The notes beneath the pieces are model-generated. The model worked only from the letters and a program-made list of their open reading frames with translations. It was not told the DNA's origin and ran no database searches. 17,916 nt of DNA from Prevotella sp. UBA1104 (lineage in GTDB: Bacteria; Bacteroidota; Bacteroidia; Bacteroidales; Bacteroidaceae): positions 1-17,916 of the forward strand of contig DCBP01000009.1 of assembly GCA_002314055.1 (NCBI GenBank). Direction: 5' to 3'. Every line of letters starts with the position of its first letter. Within the stretch, counting starts at the first letter, position 1. Below, in pieces: positions 7,014 through 14,893 of the stretch. The position numbers were made by a program, and so were the translations under genes.

Positions 7014-8408
7014 ATGTATAGCTTATTGATCGTTGAAGATGATATAGCCTATTCTGTGATGATGCAGAAATGGCTCCAGAAGAAAGGGTTTGACGTAGAC
7101 AAAGTAAGCAGCGTCGGTGCTGCGGCAAAGATGATAAACTCCGAGAAGCAATACCATTTGGTGTTGTCGGATTTGAGATTGCCCGACCACGACGGACTGT
7201 TTCTTCTCGACTGGATGCGCAAGAACGGCATAGAAATACCGTTTATCGTGATGACGAGCTATGCCGAGGTACAGAATGCCGTGCTCGCCATGAAGTCGGG
7301 AGCCAGCGACTATATCGCAAAGCCCGTGCAGCCGGATATCCTCTTGCAGAAGATAAACGACGCGATAAGTGCTGCAGATGATATGGCGGTTTCGGCTCCT
7401 GTTGCGGCTGGCAAAGAAAGGGGCGGAAGCGAACGGAATTCTTCAAACAAAACAGCAAGCGAAGATAAGGGCGAAGCATCGTCTGCTCAATCACGCTATA
7501 TCGAGGGAACGAGCGAGGTGTCGAAGCAGCTATACGATTATGTCAGACTTGTTGCCCCGACACCGATGTCGGTGTTAATCCTCGGAGCAAGCGGCACGGG
7601 AAAGGAGTATGTAGCCCACCGCATACACGAGCTGAGCCAACGGAAAGACAAACCGTTTTTTGCCCTTGACTGCGGAGCGATACCAAAGGATGTTGCGGCA
7701 TCAGAATTCTTCGGTCATGCCAAGGGTGCATTTACGGGAGCCGTAACCGACAAGAAGGGAGCCTTTGAGGTTGCAAACGGCGGAACGCTGTTTCTCGATG
7801 AAGTGGGAAACCTGTCATACGACGTGCAAGTGCAGCTGCTGAGGGCAATACAGGAACGTAAAATCCGTCCGCTCGGGTCGACAAAAGAGATTGATGTTGA
7901 TATCCGCCTTGTCTGCGCCACTAATGAAAATCTGGAGAAAGCTGTTGCCGAAGGCACGTTCCGCGAGGATCTCTACCACCGCATCAATGAATTCACCATA
8001 TATATGCCGGCGCTGAAAGACCGCGGCACGGATATTTTCCTTTTTGCCAATCTCTTTCTACGGCTTGCCAACGAGGAACTTGGGCGCAATATTATTGGTT
8101 TCGACGCCAAGGCATCAGAGATGCTCATGCGCTACGACTGGCCAGGAAACCTGCGAGAGCTGAACAATGTGGTGAAACGCAGCGTGTTGCTTTGTCGCGG
8201 CGACAAAATAGGAGTGGAGCAGCTCAACATGTCGATGACTCATACTGCCGCCGTCCCTAAAGACCTTTCGCTTCGCAATGGCGACGAGGAGAAAGAACGT
8301 ATCCTTTCGGCATTGCGCTCCAGTGGAGGCAACAAGTCGAAGGCTGCTTTGCTGCTTGGCGTGGACCGCAAGACGCTCTATAACAAATTGCAGAAATACG
8401 GTATTTAG
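7014..8408 (+). CDS. Sigma-54-dependent response regulator, NtrC family
   Basis: A bacterial enhancer-binding protein that, when phosphorylated, should drive open-complex formation by sigma-54 RNA polymerase. The 464 residues form an N-terminal receiver (1-120; acidic E8/D9/D10, phospho-acceptor D53, T81, K103). A polar linker (about 125-160) leads to an AAA+ domain with Walker A GASGTGKE (191-198), the sigma-54 contact loop GAFTGA (238-243), Walker B LFLDE (259-263) and WPGNLREL (376-383). A Fis-type helix-turn-helix (about 425-464, ending RKTLYNKLQKYGI) completes it. All signature residues are intact. The gene converges on the hybrid kinase gene and overlaps its 3' end by 4 bases, a strong hint that they are partners. 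The consensus sigma-54 promoter at 11684-11701 is the obvious candidate target. Confidence 0.95.
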   Translation: MYSLLIVEDDIAYSVMMQKWLQKKGFDVDKVSSVGAAAKMINSEKQYHLVLSDLRLPDHDGLFLLDWMRKNGIEIPFIVMTSYAEVQNAVLAMKSGASDYIAKPVQPDILLQKINDAISAADDMAVSAPVAAGKERGGSERNSSNKTASEDKGEASSAQSRYIEGTSEVSKQLYDYVRLVAPTPMSVLILGASGTGKEYVAHRIHELSQRKDKPFFALDCGAIPKDVAASEFFGHAKGAFTGAVTDKKGAFEVANGGTLFLDEVGNLSYDVQVQLLRAIQERKIRPLGSTKEIDVDIRLVCATNENLEKAVAEGTFREDLYHRINEFTIYMPALKDRGTDIFLFANLFLRLANEELGRNIIGFDAKASEMLMRYDWPGNLRELNNVVKRSVLLCRGDKIGVEQLNMSMTHTAAVPKDLSLRNGDEEKERILSALRSSGGNKSKAALLLGVDRKTLYNKLQKYGI

Positions 8409-10867
8409 ATTCTCTCCTTCATCTCGTCTGCAATCTTGTGGAACTCTCCTACAATAATCTTTATCTTAGACTTCAGATTGTTGTCGGCAAGTTTCCCGAT
8501 GTTCTCTGGTGATAAATCGACAAGCAACCCGCATATCTCCGAGCCGATCATCTTCATCAGCGGTAGCGATTTGTGGGCAACATGAGCCACAGTGTGTCGC
8601 AAGTCCTTCTCTTCGCAGTTTTGCAGAACAGAGATAAAATTCTCAAGTTCGGAGATATAGCTGCCGAAAATCTCCTTCTCGGCATCCTTGTCGCCATCGG
8701 CAAATGCCGTCAGCTGGCAGAATCTGTCGGTCGCTTCTTCCTTCATCCCTATATCAGAGCTGTCAAAATGCAGAACCTTGGCAAGCTGGCTGATGCTGAA
8801 AGGTTTGAAGAGGCATCCGTCAAAACCTTTACCGAGAAGTTCGTCCTTGATAGTCGGTTCGTGGGCGGTCATGGCATATACCTTTAGATTCTGCCTCTTT
8901 CCGATTCTACTGACAACCTCCATTCCGTTCATTTCCGGCATTTCAATATCGACAAACATAATTTCCGGTTTGAAAGAACCTATGGCGTCTAAAGCCTCAT
9001 GGGCATGAGTAGTAGTCTTTACGGTCAGTGTATCTTTGTTGTCAATTCTCTTCAGCATTTCAGCAAGCAACTTCAGTTGCAGGGTGTCATCGTCGACTAT
9101 AAGAATCCTTTTGCAACTTATTGTGCCGGATACTGTTTCCGACTCGTTTGTTGGAGTCTCCACAGAATTGTTCTTTTCTATCTCCAGGGGCAGAAAAACG
9201 GTAAAGCAGCTACCTTTCCCTTTCGACGACTCGAGTTTAATCTTTCCGCCGAGCATCCCGACAAGTTCCTTTGTAATGGAAAGTCCCAGTCCAACGCCTT
9301 CCGTGCCCTGTGCACCGGCAAGTCTGGTGAATGCCTTGAACACTCTTTTGCATTCCTCCTTTGTCATTCCGCAGCCCGTGTCTTTCACGCTGATGCTAAT
9401 CCATTGCTTGCCGTCTACCGTTGTAGCCCCCATGTCGCAGCCTACAGTCACACTACCTTCTGCAGTATATTTTATGGCATTGCTCGTTAGGTTGTCTATA
9501 ATCTGTTTTATTCTGAAGGTGTCGCCCTTGTAGATATTGTCCAAATTCTTGTCGTCGGCATGCAGAAGCAGTTTCAGTCCCTTTTCTTCAGCCTGTGGCA
9601 TCATCGCCGTAACGCAGTCAGAAAGTAGGCGTGCCGGGCGGAACGGAACAGGATGAGGCTCCACTTTTCCGGCATCCAGACGATGGAAGTCGAGCAATGC
9701 CCCCACCAGACTGAGCAGGTGTCTTGCTGAAGCTCCGATATTGTCGATAAAGAGTTTTGTCTGTTGGTCCAAACGCGAATCCTTTATCAGTTCTATAAAT
9801 CCGGAGATAGAAGCCGCCGGAGCCTTGATGTCGTGAGTAATGGTGAGCAGCAGCTGTTCGCGCTGTTTCATGATGCGCTCCGTTTCGTCTCTTGCTTCCT
9901 CAATCTCGTGTCTGTATTCCCTTTCGCGGCGTATGCTCCTTTTAATATAAAAAGAAAGAAAGACGGATGTAGCTGCAGCGGCAATAGCCAGCAACAGTAT
10001 TTTGAACAACACGCTTCGGCGTGCCGCCATATCATTGTCGAGCGACTGCTGTAGGGCGGCGTGTTCATCAGAACGGATATCTGCCATTATCTGCGAGATA
10101 CGTTGAGTCAGTTCCATACCTACAATCTGCTGGCGTTGTTCCCCTCGCTTGATATTGCTGTTGGCCCGCTGCTCGTTCATGGCTTGCTGTTGGCGTATGT
10201 CGTTCAGCACGTTGGCAATGGTATCGGATATGTCAACGCTATGGCTAACGGAGTCGCTGACATTCTTTCTTGAGTGGCGTGCCACATGCACTGTGTCGTT
10301 GCGCTGTCGGCGAAAGGCATCGGCAAGTCTTGCAAAGAAGGTCTTTTTCGTTTTTTCCACCTCATATACGGTCTCCTTGTCCTCTTTAATCTCTACAGCC
10401 TTTTGTTTCATCATCACCGAGTCTTGTCCCTGACTCAGACTCTTCACCTTTTCCTTATAAAACTTGTCGGCATCGGTATTGCCCATTGTTTCCATCAATA
10501 GGAACGTGTTCTGACGTTTCAGTTCCACGAGATATTTCAGAGAGTCGATACGTGCGGTGTCACTGTCGTCGCCGAGAGATTTTTTCAGCGAATCGGCGAT
10601 GACAAGGGTACGCTCCACGGCATTGTTGAATTCCGGCAGCTTATCGGACAGTCCGAGGCATATTGCCCTTTCCTTATTATTGACATCGAGCACGCTGTAC
10701 ACCATACTGTCGGTCAGGTTTCGGCGCGACAAGAACTGCTCCTCAGCCTTATTGATGAGCATTACCGACTGCGTGTTGCCGTAAACGAGCCATCCGGCGA
10801 GAATAATGATAGCAGTCATGAATATGTAGCCGATGGTGGCTTTTCCAGTGATGTCGAACTTTATCAT
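8405..10867 (-). CDS. Hybrid sensor histidine kinase with REC and HPt domains
   Basis: An 820-residue inner-membrane kinase predicted to run a multistep phosphorelay. Membrane segments lie at about 12-30 and 287-308. The roughly 255-residue periplasmic part between them is helical, charged and Gln-rich, with no recognised ligand domain. Then come HisKA (TITHDIKAP, H345), HATPase (DNLTSNAIKYT about 458-468, DTGCGM 496-501, GVGLGLS 524-530), a receiver (D592-D594, D640, T667, K688) and a C-terminal HPt module with AHKSLPLMKMIG (H765). The expected path is H345 to D640 to H765 to D53 of the neighbouring activator. The 3' end overlaps that gene by 4 bases tail to tail. A promoter-like TAAGTTTG box lies 50 bases upstream of the start. 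The stimulus is unknown. Confidence 0.94.
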   Translation of the reverse strand: MIKFDITGKATIGYIFMTAIIILAGWLVYGNTQSVMLINKAEEQFLSRRNLTDSMVYSVLDVNNKERAICLGLSDKLPEFNNAVERTLVIADSLKKSLGDDSDTARIDSLKYLVELKRQNTFLLMETMGNTDADKFYKEKVKSLSQGQDSVMMKQKAVEIKEDKETVYEVEKTKKTFFARLADAFRRQRNDTVHVARHSRKNVSDSVSHSVDISDTIANVLNDIRQQQAMNEQRANSNIKRGEQRQQIVGMELTQRISQIMADIRSDEHAALQQSLDNDMAARRSVLFKILLLAIAAAATSVFLSFYIKRSIRREREYRHEIEEARDETERIMKQREQLLLTITHDIKAPAASISGFIELIKDSRLDQQTKLFIDNIGASARHLLSLVGALLDFHRLDAGKVEPHPVPFRPARLLSDCVTAMMPQAEEKGLKLLLHADDKNLDNIYKGDTFRIKQIIDNLTSNAIKYTAEGSVTVGCDMGATTVDGKQWISISVKDTGCGMTKEECKRVFKAFTRLAGAQGTEGVGLGLSITKELVGMLGGKIKLESSKGKGSCFTVFLPLEIEKNNSVETPTNESETVSGTISCKRILIVDDDTLQLKLLAEMLKRIDNKDTLTVKTTTHAHEALDAIGSFKPEIMFVDIEMPEMNGMEVVSRIGKRQNLKVYAMTAHEPTIKDELLGKGFDGCLFKPFSISQLAKVLHFDSSDIGMKEEATDRFCQLTAFADGDKDAEKEIFGSYISELENFISVLQNCEEKDLRHTVAHVAHKSLPLMKMIGSEICGLLVDLSPENIGKLADNNLKSKIKIIVGEFHKIADEMKERI

Positions 10868-10916
10868 TATGAAAATCCTTAATGTGTGTATGGAGCAAAT
10901 TTGCCTTTTTCGGCTG

Positions 10917-10924
10917 CAAACTTA
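10917..10924 (-). promoter_or_regulatory. -7 box for the hybrid kinase gene
   Basis: Read on the minus strand, TAAGTTTG followed by C fits TAnnTTTG. It is 50 bases before the kinase start. A good TTTG -33 box is not obvious (TCTG at the expected place). Confidence 0.5.
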
Positions 10925-11077
10925 CAAATTTATTTATTAACGGCAGAAGGTTACATAGATATAATGATATTAGCTTGTATAATTCATCGGATAATATACA
11001 TTGTGAATATATAATATCCTATCCTATGAATAATACAGGTTAGTTGTTTTTTACCAGCATGTAATGTCATAAAAATA

Positions 11078-11112
11078 GTCCCGCATCGGCTTTCTACAAG
11101 TGGATGCGGGAC
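11078..11112 (-). terminator. Rho-independent terminator of the small exported protein gene
   Basis: On the minus strand, GTCCCGCATC pairs perfectly with GATGCGGGAC (10 bp, 15-base loop) and is followed by TATTTTT. It lies about 115 bases beyond the stop of the gene at 11226-11552. It separates that unit from the kinase promoter. Confidence 0.82.
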
Positions 11113-11225
11113 AGATAAACAACATCAATTCTCAAAAACTTTCACTTTTCTTATGAATCTCATTAATTAATACTATGCAACTAATATAATCAAAATCTTT
11201 TACCTATAAAACCAATATCTTTTCA

Positions 11226-11552
11226 TTACTCAGCTGTGGTGCCGGTAGCCGGTGCATTGCTGGATGGCGAGGTGGTTGTGTCTGCCGGAGCCGGAGTGTC
11301 AGTTGACGTTGTCGGCGTATCGGTTGTCGTTGTCGGCACTTCCGTCGTGTCGCTGATGATATACATTCCGTCGCCGGCTGTGCTGCCTGTTGATGGAGCA
11401 GGTTCTGCTGTAGGAGCTGTAACTGTGGTGTCGGCAGTTGTGTCGTTTGCCAAACCGTCTGGTGAGTTGTAATACTTAGCGTTCATTGCGAAAACACTGC
11501 TTACTGAAACCATTGCGAATGCTGCGATTGCTGCGAAAAACATCTTTTTCAT
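11226..11552 (-). CDS. Small exported Thr/Pro-rich protein, probable sigma-54 target
   Basis: A 108-residue protein of unknown function. Residues 1-22 form a clear signal peptide (MKKMFFAAIAAFAMVSVSSVFA), with no lipobox Cys. The mature part of about 86 residues has a short NAKYYNSPDGL segment, a GDGMYIISD segment, and otherwise low-complexity Thr, Pro, Asp, Ala and Ser. It contains four DTT tripeptides (NDTTA, ADTTV, SDTTE, ADTTT), which fit the Bacteroidetes O-glycosylation rule D-(S/T)-(A/I/L/V/M/T). It is transcribed towards the kinase gene but ends in its own terminator. The only convincing promoter is a consensus sigma-54 site about 132 bases upstream, which would give a leader of roughly 120 bases. 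It is probably a periplasmic or surface mucin-like peptide; no enzymatic motif is present. Confidence 0.85.
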   Translation of the reverse strand: MKKMFFAAIAAFAMVSVSSVFAMNAKYYNSPDGLANDTTADTTVTAPTAEPAPSTGSTAGDGMYIISDTTEVPTTTTDTPTTSTDTPAPADTTTSPSSNAPATGTTAE

Positions 11553-11683
11553 AATTCTAATCTCCTATACTTTAAATTGTTGTTTGAAATTGTTTTTTAT
11601 TCTCTCTTGGAACTCCTCCGCAAGTTTCTTTGTATCTGTGGATTTGTTCTTGTTGAACTTCTTGTTGTCGTTCGCTAATTATA

Positions 11684-11701
11684 GTGCAAGCAGCGTGCCA
11701 A
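11684..11701 (-). promoter_or_regulatory. Sigma-54 (-24/-12) promoter of the small exported protein gene
   Basis: On the minus strand the sequence is TTGGCACGCTGCTTGCAC. It matches the sigma-54 consensus TGGCACG-N4-TTGCW at every position, with the required GG-N10-GC spacing (GG at 11699-11698, GC at 11687-11686). It points at the gene at 11226-11552, and transcription should start near 11674. Its closeness to an NtrC-family activator and its probable kinase supports function. Confidence 0.85.
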
Positions 11702-11769
11702 AAAACTGAATGTTTATGTAAGTTGTTGATAATCAGTATATATTGATGCATGCCATAAAATGTGGTGTT

Positions 11770-11820
11770 GTGGAATGTGTGGAGTGAGTGTGGAATATTT
11801 CCACAAAAAAGTTTCCACAC
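11770..11820. promoter_or_regulatory. Candidate enhancer (UAS): GTGGAA / TTCCAC repeats
   Basis: GTGGAA occurs at 11770-11775, GTGGAG at 11779-11784, a perfect 15-bp inverted repeat GTGGAATATTTCCAC at 11790-11804, and TTTCCACAC at 11812-11820. The cluster lies about 70-120 bases upstream of the sigma-54 -24 element, the usual distance for enhancer-binding-protein sites. Binding by the neighbouring activator is inference. Confidence 0.45.
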
Positions 11821-11885
11821 ACATTGTGTAGAAACATCTAACTCGTATAATTTATAAGGTAATATATATTATTGTCTATATTTTT

Positions 11886-11916
11886 TTTGAGATAATATAT
11901 TAAAAATGTAACTTTG
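11886..11916 (+). promoter_or_regulatory. Bacteroidetes-type promoter for the GNAT gene
   Basis: TTTG (11886-11889), 19 bases, then TAACTTTG (11909-11916) followed by C. Both boxes match the Bacteroidetes primary-sigma consensus with ideal spacing. The leader to the ATG at 12024 would be about 100 bases, with no structure I recognise. Confidence 0.8.
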
Positions 11917-12023
11917 CAGAATAATAAGGGCGCTTGTCGGTATTGTTAAGGTGAAGGCAAGTAAAATCCTATCCCATGTTATTGATACTAAGAATAAAAA
12001 TATAAGAAATTACAAAGATTATA

Positions 12024-13085
12024 ATGAATTGTAATATATCGTTCTGTTGCTGCAAAAGCATTTATGATATAAAGCAGCAATGGCTTGAGCTTGACAGAAA
12101 AGCGCAAGAATTGAACACAAAATACATTGACTATACTTATTATCAGACGTATGAATGGAACGAGTTCCTGTTCCGTCATATCACCAGCGGATTTGGCAAG
12201 CTGACAACAGAAATGAGTTATGACCTCGTCCTGCTCAACGGACAGCCGTTTGCCGTTATCCCGATGGCAATAACCCGTATGTCGAAAAAGACCCGTATTC
12301 CATCGTGTCGTGTAGCTGGAGTGCTAAACATGGCATGTCCGTATGTGGAAGAATGTTCCGAGGATATTGTTTCTTCTATAGCTGCATATATTCGAAGCCG
12401 CCACAAGGGCTTGAAACTGAGTTTTGCTGATGTACCACAAGTTGCACCGCTTAGCAAAGTCATGGGTAAGATATGCTCCAGTGTGAAGGAGCGTAGCAGT
12501 TACCACGTGCCTCTATCAGAGTTTGCTACCCACGACGAATATGTTTCGTCGCTGCACAAGAACATATACAAGAATATAAGGAAATCATACAATCATCTGA
12601 AAACTGACAACAAAACAATAGAGCTGAAGCATTTTCGTGGTACCGATATGCCGTCAGATGCTTATCTTATGGAGTTATGGAAGCTATATTTCCGTCGCAA
12701 AATGGCATGGAGGCACAAGAGAATAAGTTGGTTGTCTATGGTTGTAAACAATGTCAAGGCTATGTTAGAAACTTCATCGGGCTGTGCAAGTCGCAGCTTG
12801 AAACTACTATCTGCAGCCGAACTTTATGTGCTTGAAATCGATCATCGTCCGGCTGCCTTCATGATTGTATATCGCCATCGCAACCATCTCCTAATGCCGA
12901 AGCTTGCTATCGACACCTCTTTCAGTCGTTATTCTCCGGGAATTCTGTTGATACTCGAATCATCGAAAGAGTGGATAGAAGAGGGCGTGGCAGATTTCGA
13001 CATGTGTCGTGGCGACGAGAGATACAAGAGGGAGATGGGAGGCATAAATGAACCGCTCTGCAGAATTGATAAAAGATTGAAATAA
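12024..13085 (+). CDS. GNAT-fold acyltransferase, BcsL/CelD-like
   Basis: A 353-residue soluble protein resembling the GNAT/FemAB-like proteins labelled CelD/BcsL, which are often linked to cell-envelope polysaccharide work. Supporting features are the N-terminal YYQTYEWNEFLFRH segment, a central LHKNIYKNIRKSYNHL stretch, and the C-terminal acyl-CoA fold run AELYVLEIDHRPAAFMIVYR ... YSPGILLILESSKEWIEEGV. The closing motif FDMCRGDERYKREMGG is characteristic of this group. There is no signal peptide. Acceptor and acyl donor cannot be read from sequence. It is a single-gene unit behind its own promoter and ends 15 bases before the convergent Big2 protein gene. The start at 12024 gives a Cys-rich first stretch (CNISFCCC), which is unusual; no good alternative ATG lies nearby. 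Confidence 0.78.
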   Translation: MNCNISFCCCKSIYDIKQQWLELDRKAQELNTKYIDYTYYQTYEWNEFLFRHITSGFGKLTTEMSYDLVLLNGQPFAVIPMAITRMSKKTRIPSCRVAGVLNMACPYVEECSEDIVSSIAAYIRSRHKGLKLSFADVPQVAPLSKVMGKICSSVKERSSYHVPLSEFATHDEYVSSLHKNIYKNIRKSYNHLKTDNKTIELKHFRGTDMPSDAYLMELWKLYFRRKMAWRHKRISWLSMVVNNVKAMLETSSGCASRSLKLLSAAELYVLEIDHRPAAFMIVYRHRNHLLMPKLAIDTSFSRYSPGILLILESSKEWIEEGVADFDMCRGDERYKREMGGINEPLCRIDKRLK

Positions 13086-13100
13086 AAACGCTCATAATGC

Positions 13101-14519
13101 TTATCTTATAGCTCCGTCGCAACCATATATACTGTTACCCTTTTTGATGACGATATTGTTGCGGTCCACTGTCTTGTAGACAGCCTTGCTGTTGTTCGCA
13201 TCACGCTTTGCCGAATTTATTGCCGAAGGCTCTGCCACGACAAGGCGTATGCTTGCTTCGGCTCCGCCATCCTTCGAACGGGCAGTTATTGTTGTTTCGC
13301 CAACGGAGAGGAGGGTTACGAATCCGCCGTTCACCGTTGCCACGCCATCGTTGCTGCTTGTCCAAACAATTCTGCGGTCGGTGGCATTTGTCGGAAGCAA
13401 TGATGGGGTGAGGGCAATGTGCCCCTCGTCAAGACTTGCTGTCATGTCTGATTTTGCAAAAGTAATCGACTGCGACAATACTGCTTCTTTCTGCTTCGTG
13501 CGGCGATAGAGGAAGGGTAGGGCGAGAGTTTTCGAAGTGTATAGAGCGAAACGGGCATAGCTGTTTTCCGGAACATTGTATCGCAGAGTGCCGTTGTCTG
13601 CCTTGCCGCTTGTAATCGTTGCCCCATCGTAGCCGAGTTCTATCGCCCATTGCGTATTGCCTTCATTCCATGCCAGTTTTTGTTTGCCGGCAGCAGCAAG
13701 AAGTCGTCCGGATTGGTCGGTCATAGTCCACATGTTTCCGTCAGTCTTGCCAAGCGTGAAGCGAAGCACATCGGGACTTGTAACATCTGTTGTCGATGCT
13801 ATTGTCATGGCATCAAGATACCCCGAAGTCTCCATTCCGTCGAAATCCGTTGCAGCACAGCCGTTGCGGTATATCATCAGTACATCGCCGTCGCTGAGCG
13901 TGCTCTTCTTCGTGAGTTTCTCGTATGTCCATCCCAATGGCGACTCCAGTTCCGTTCCAGTAGGCTCGTCGTATTCTATCGCAATGGAATTGATATACAC
14001 GGAGCCTTCGCTTGTTCCGCCCTGCAGCGTGATGCTTGCCCCGTCGGTGGCAAAAGCCGGGATGTCTAAATTCTTGTTTATATCAACATAAACGTTCAGG
14101 TCTTTCGACACCCACTGTCCGAACCAACTGTCGTTGGCAAAATCTTCCGGGCGCAGGGTATATAGCTGGGTGTCGCCGTCGCTAACCGATAGTCCCACCT
14201 GTCCCGACTTGTTGTTTGAACACATGCTCAGCGTTACCGCCTTCACCTTGCATCCCTGCCATCCCTCAAGATATAGCGTAGCCTTCTTGTTGCGTGGAAT
14301 CTGGTTGTAGCGGTTGCCCGTTGTTGCACCGTAGTCGTTTTCAAAATATGCCCACGAGTCTTTGGGCACCATTCCGCTTGCGGTCAGGACAAACTCCCCC
14401 GTAGTCTTGTTGTATTCCACTATTCTATATACCACTTCGGCGGCATCAGCGCCGACAGTTGTCGACAATAATACGATAAAGCTTATTACTCTGAAGATAA
14501 AACTCTTTGTATTTTCCAT
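13101..14519 (-). CDS. Exported protein with Big2 domain and possible T9SS-type tail
   Basis: A 472-residue exported protein. Residues 1-27 form a signal peptide (SFIFRVISFIVLLSTTVGADA). The N-terminal two thirds (about 28-340) is beta-rich and Gly/Asn/Trp-containing, with no family I can name. A bacterial Ig-like domain 2 follows (about 365-430): ALTPSLLPTNATDRRIVWTS, then VATVNGGFVTLLSVGETTIT and SIRLVV. The last 40 residues (AVYKTVDRNNIVIKKGNSIYGCDGAIR in outline) resemble a degenerate type IX secretion C-terminal signal, so a surface location is plausible but unproven. A promoter lies 28-60 bases upstream of the start. It is divergent from the protease gene across a region with repeats. 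Confidence 0.82.
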   Translation of the reverse strand: MENTKSFIFRVISFIVLLSTTVGADAAEVVYRIVEYNKTTGEFVLTASGMVPKDSWAYFENDYGATTGNRYNQIPRNKKATLYLEGWQGCKVKAVTLSMCSNNKSGQVGLSVSDGDTQLYTLRPEDFANDSWFGQWVSKDLNVYVDINKNLDIPAFATDGASITLQGGTSEGSVYINSIAIEYDEPTGTELESPLGWTYEKLTKKSTLSDGDVLMIYRNGCAATDFDGMETSGYLDAMTIASTTDVTSPDVLRFTLGKTDGNMWTMTDQSGRLLAAAGKQKLAWNEGNTQWAIELGYDGATITSGKADNGTLRYNVPENSYARFALYTSKTLALPFLYRRTKQKEAVLSQSITFAKSDMTASLDEGHIALTPSLLPTNATDRRIVWTSSNDGVATVNGGFVTLLSVGETTITARSKDGGAEASIRLVVAEPSAINSAKRDANNSKAVYKTVDRNNIVIKKGNSIYGCDGAIR

Positions 14520-14547
14520 ATTCTTGTTGTTATCATTTATCCATCTG

Positions 14548-14579
14548 CAAAATTATTCATTTAATGTTAGCTTTACAAA
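14548..14579 (-). promoter_or_regulatory. Promoter of the Big2-domain protein gene
   Basis: On the minus strand TTTG (14579-14576), 20 bases, then TAATTTTG (14555-14548) followed by C. Both boxes match the Bacteroidetes consensus. The ATG is at 14519, giving a leader of about 20 bases. Confidence 0.75.
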
Positions 14580-14632
14580 TTATATATGCAAAAAGAGCAG
14601 AAGTTTATGTATATTTTATTTTGACTGCATAT

Positions 14633-14705
14633 AGTACTTTGTCAGTACTTGTTGTAAGTACACGGGTAATCCTATAGAAGTACTGGAGTAATCCTATAAA
14701 AGTAC
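14633..14705. repeat. Five AGTAC motifs with a 22-bp tandem duplication
   Basis: AGTAC occurs at 14633, 14644, 14657, 14679 and 14701, with spacings of 11, 13, 22 and 22 bases, close to whole helical turns. The last two intervals belong to a 22-base tandem repeat (14658-14679 and 14680-14701) sharing TAATCCTATA. The array lies between the divergent Big2 and protease genes and could be an operator; the binding protein is unknown. The rest of this intergenic stretch holds only the two promoters. Confidence 0.6.
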
Positions 14706-14834
14706 AGAAAGTATCTTGCTGTAACATTTGAACTAAACGGATAATAAGATGACGCATAATGGTATGTAAGGTAAAAAGACGTGCTATCATCTGTGGAGTT
14801 TATGGGAAAAAACTGTAGTAATGCATAAAAGTTC

Positions 14835-14866
14835 TTTGGGGGAGAGGCAGAAAAAATGTATATTTG
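14835..14866 (+). promoter_or_regulatory. Promoter of the retropepsin-like protease gene
   Basis: TTTG (14835-14838), 20 bases, then TATATTTG (14859-14866). It matches the Bacteroidetes consensus and ends 27 bases before the ATG at 14894. The -7 box itself contains the TTG at 14864, which rules that codon out as the translation start. Confidence 0.75.
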
Positions 14867-14893
14867 TACCCAGAAAATAATATTCTCAGCATT

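Noticed and set aside
9036..9533. Plus-strand frames of about 165 residues within the kinase region
   Set aside because: They are antisense to the kinase HATPase and receiver coding region, whose motifs are intact.
13084..13097. AAAACGCTCATAA shared with 17108-17120
   Set aside because: A single 13-bp match in AT-rich DNA; one copy follows the GNAT gene stop and the other lies between the 23-nt repeats. Not enough to call a repeat family.
14864..14893. TTG start that would add ten residues to the protease
   Set aside because: The TTG is part of the TATATTTG promoter box, and a proper signal peptide begins at ATG 14894.
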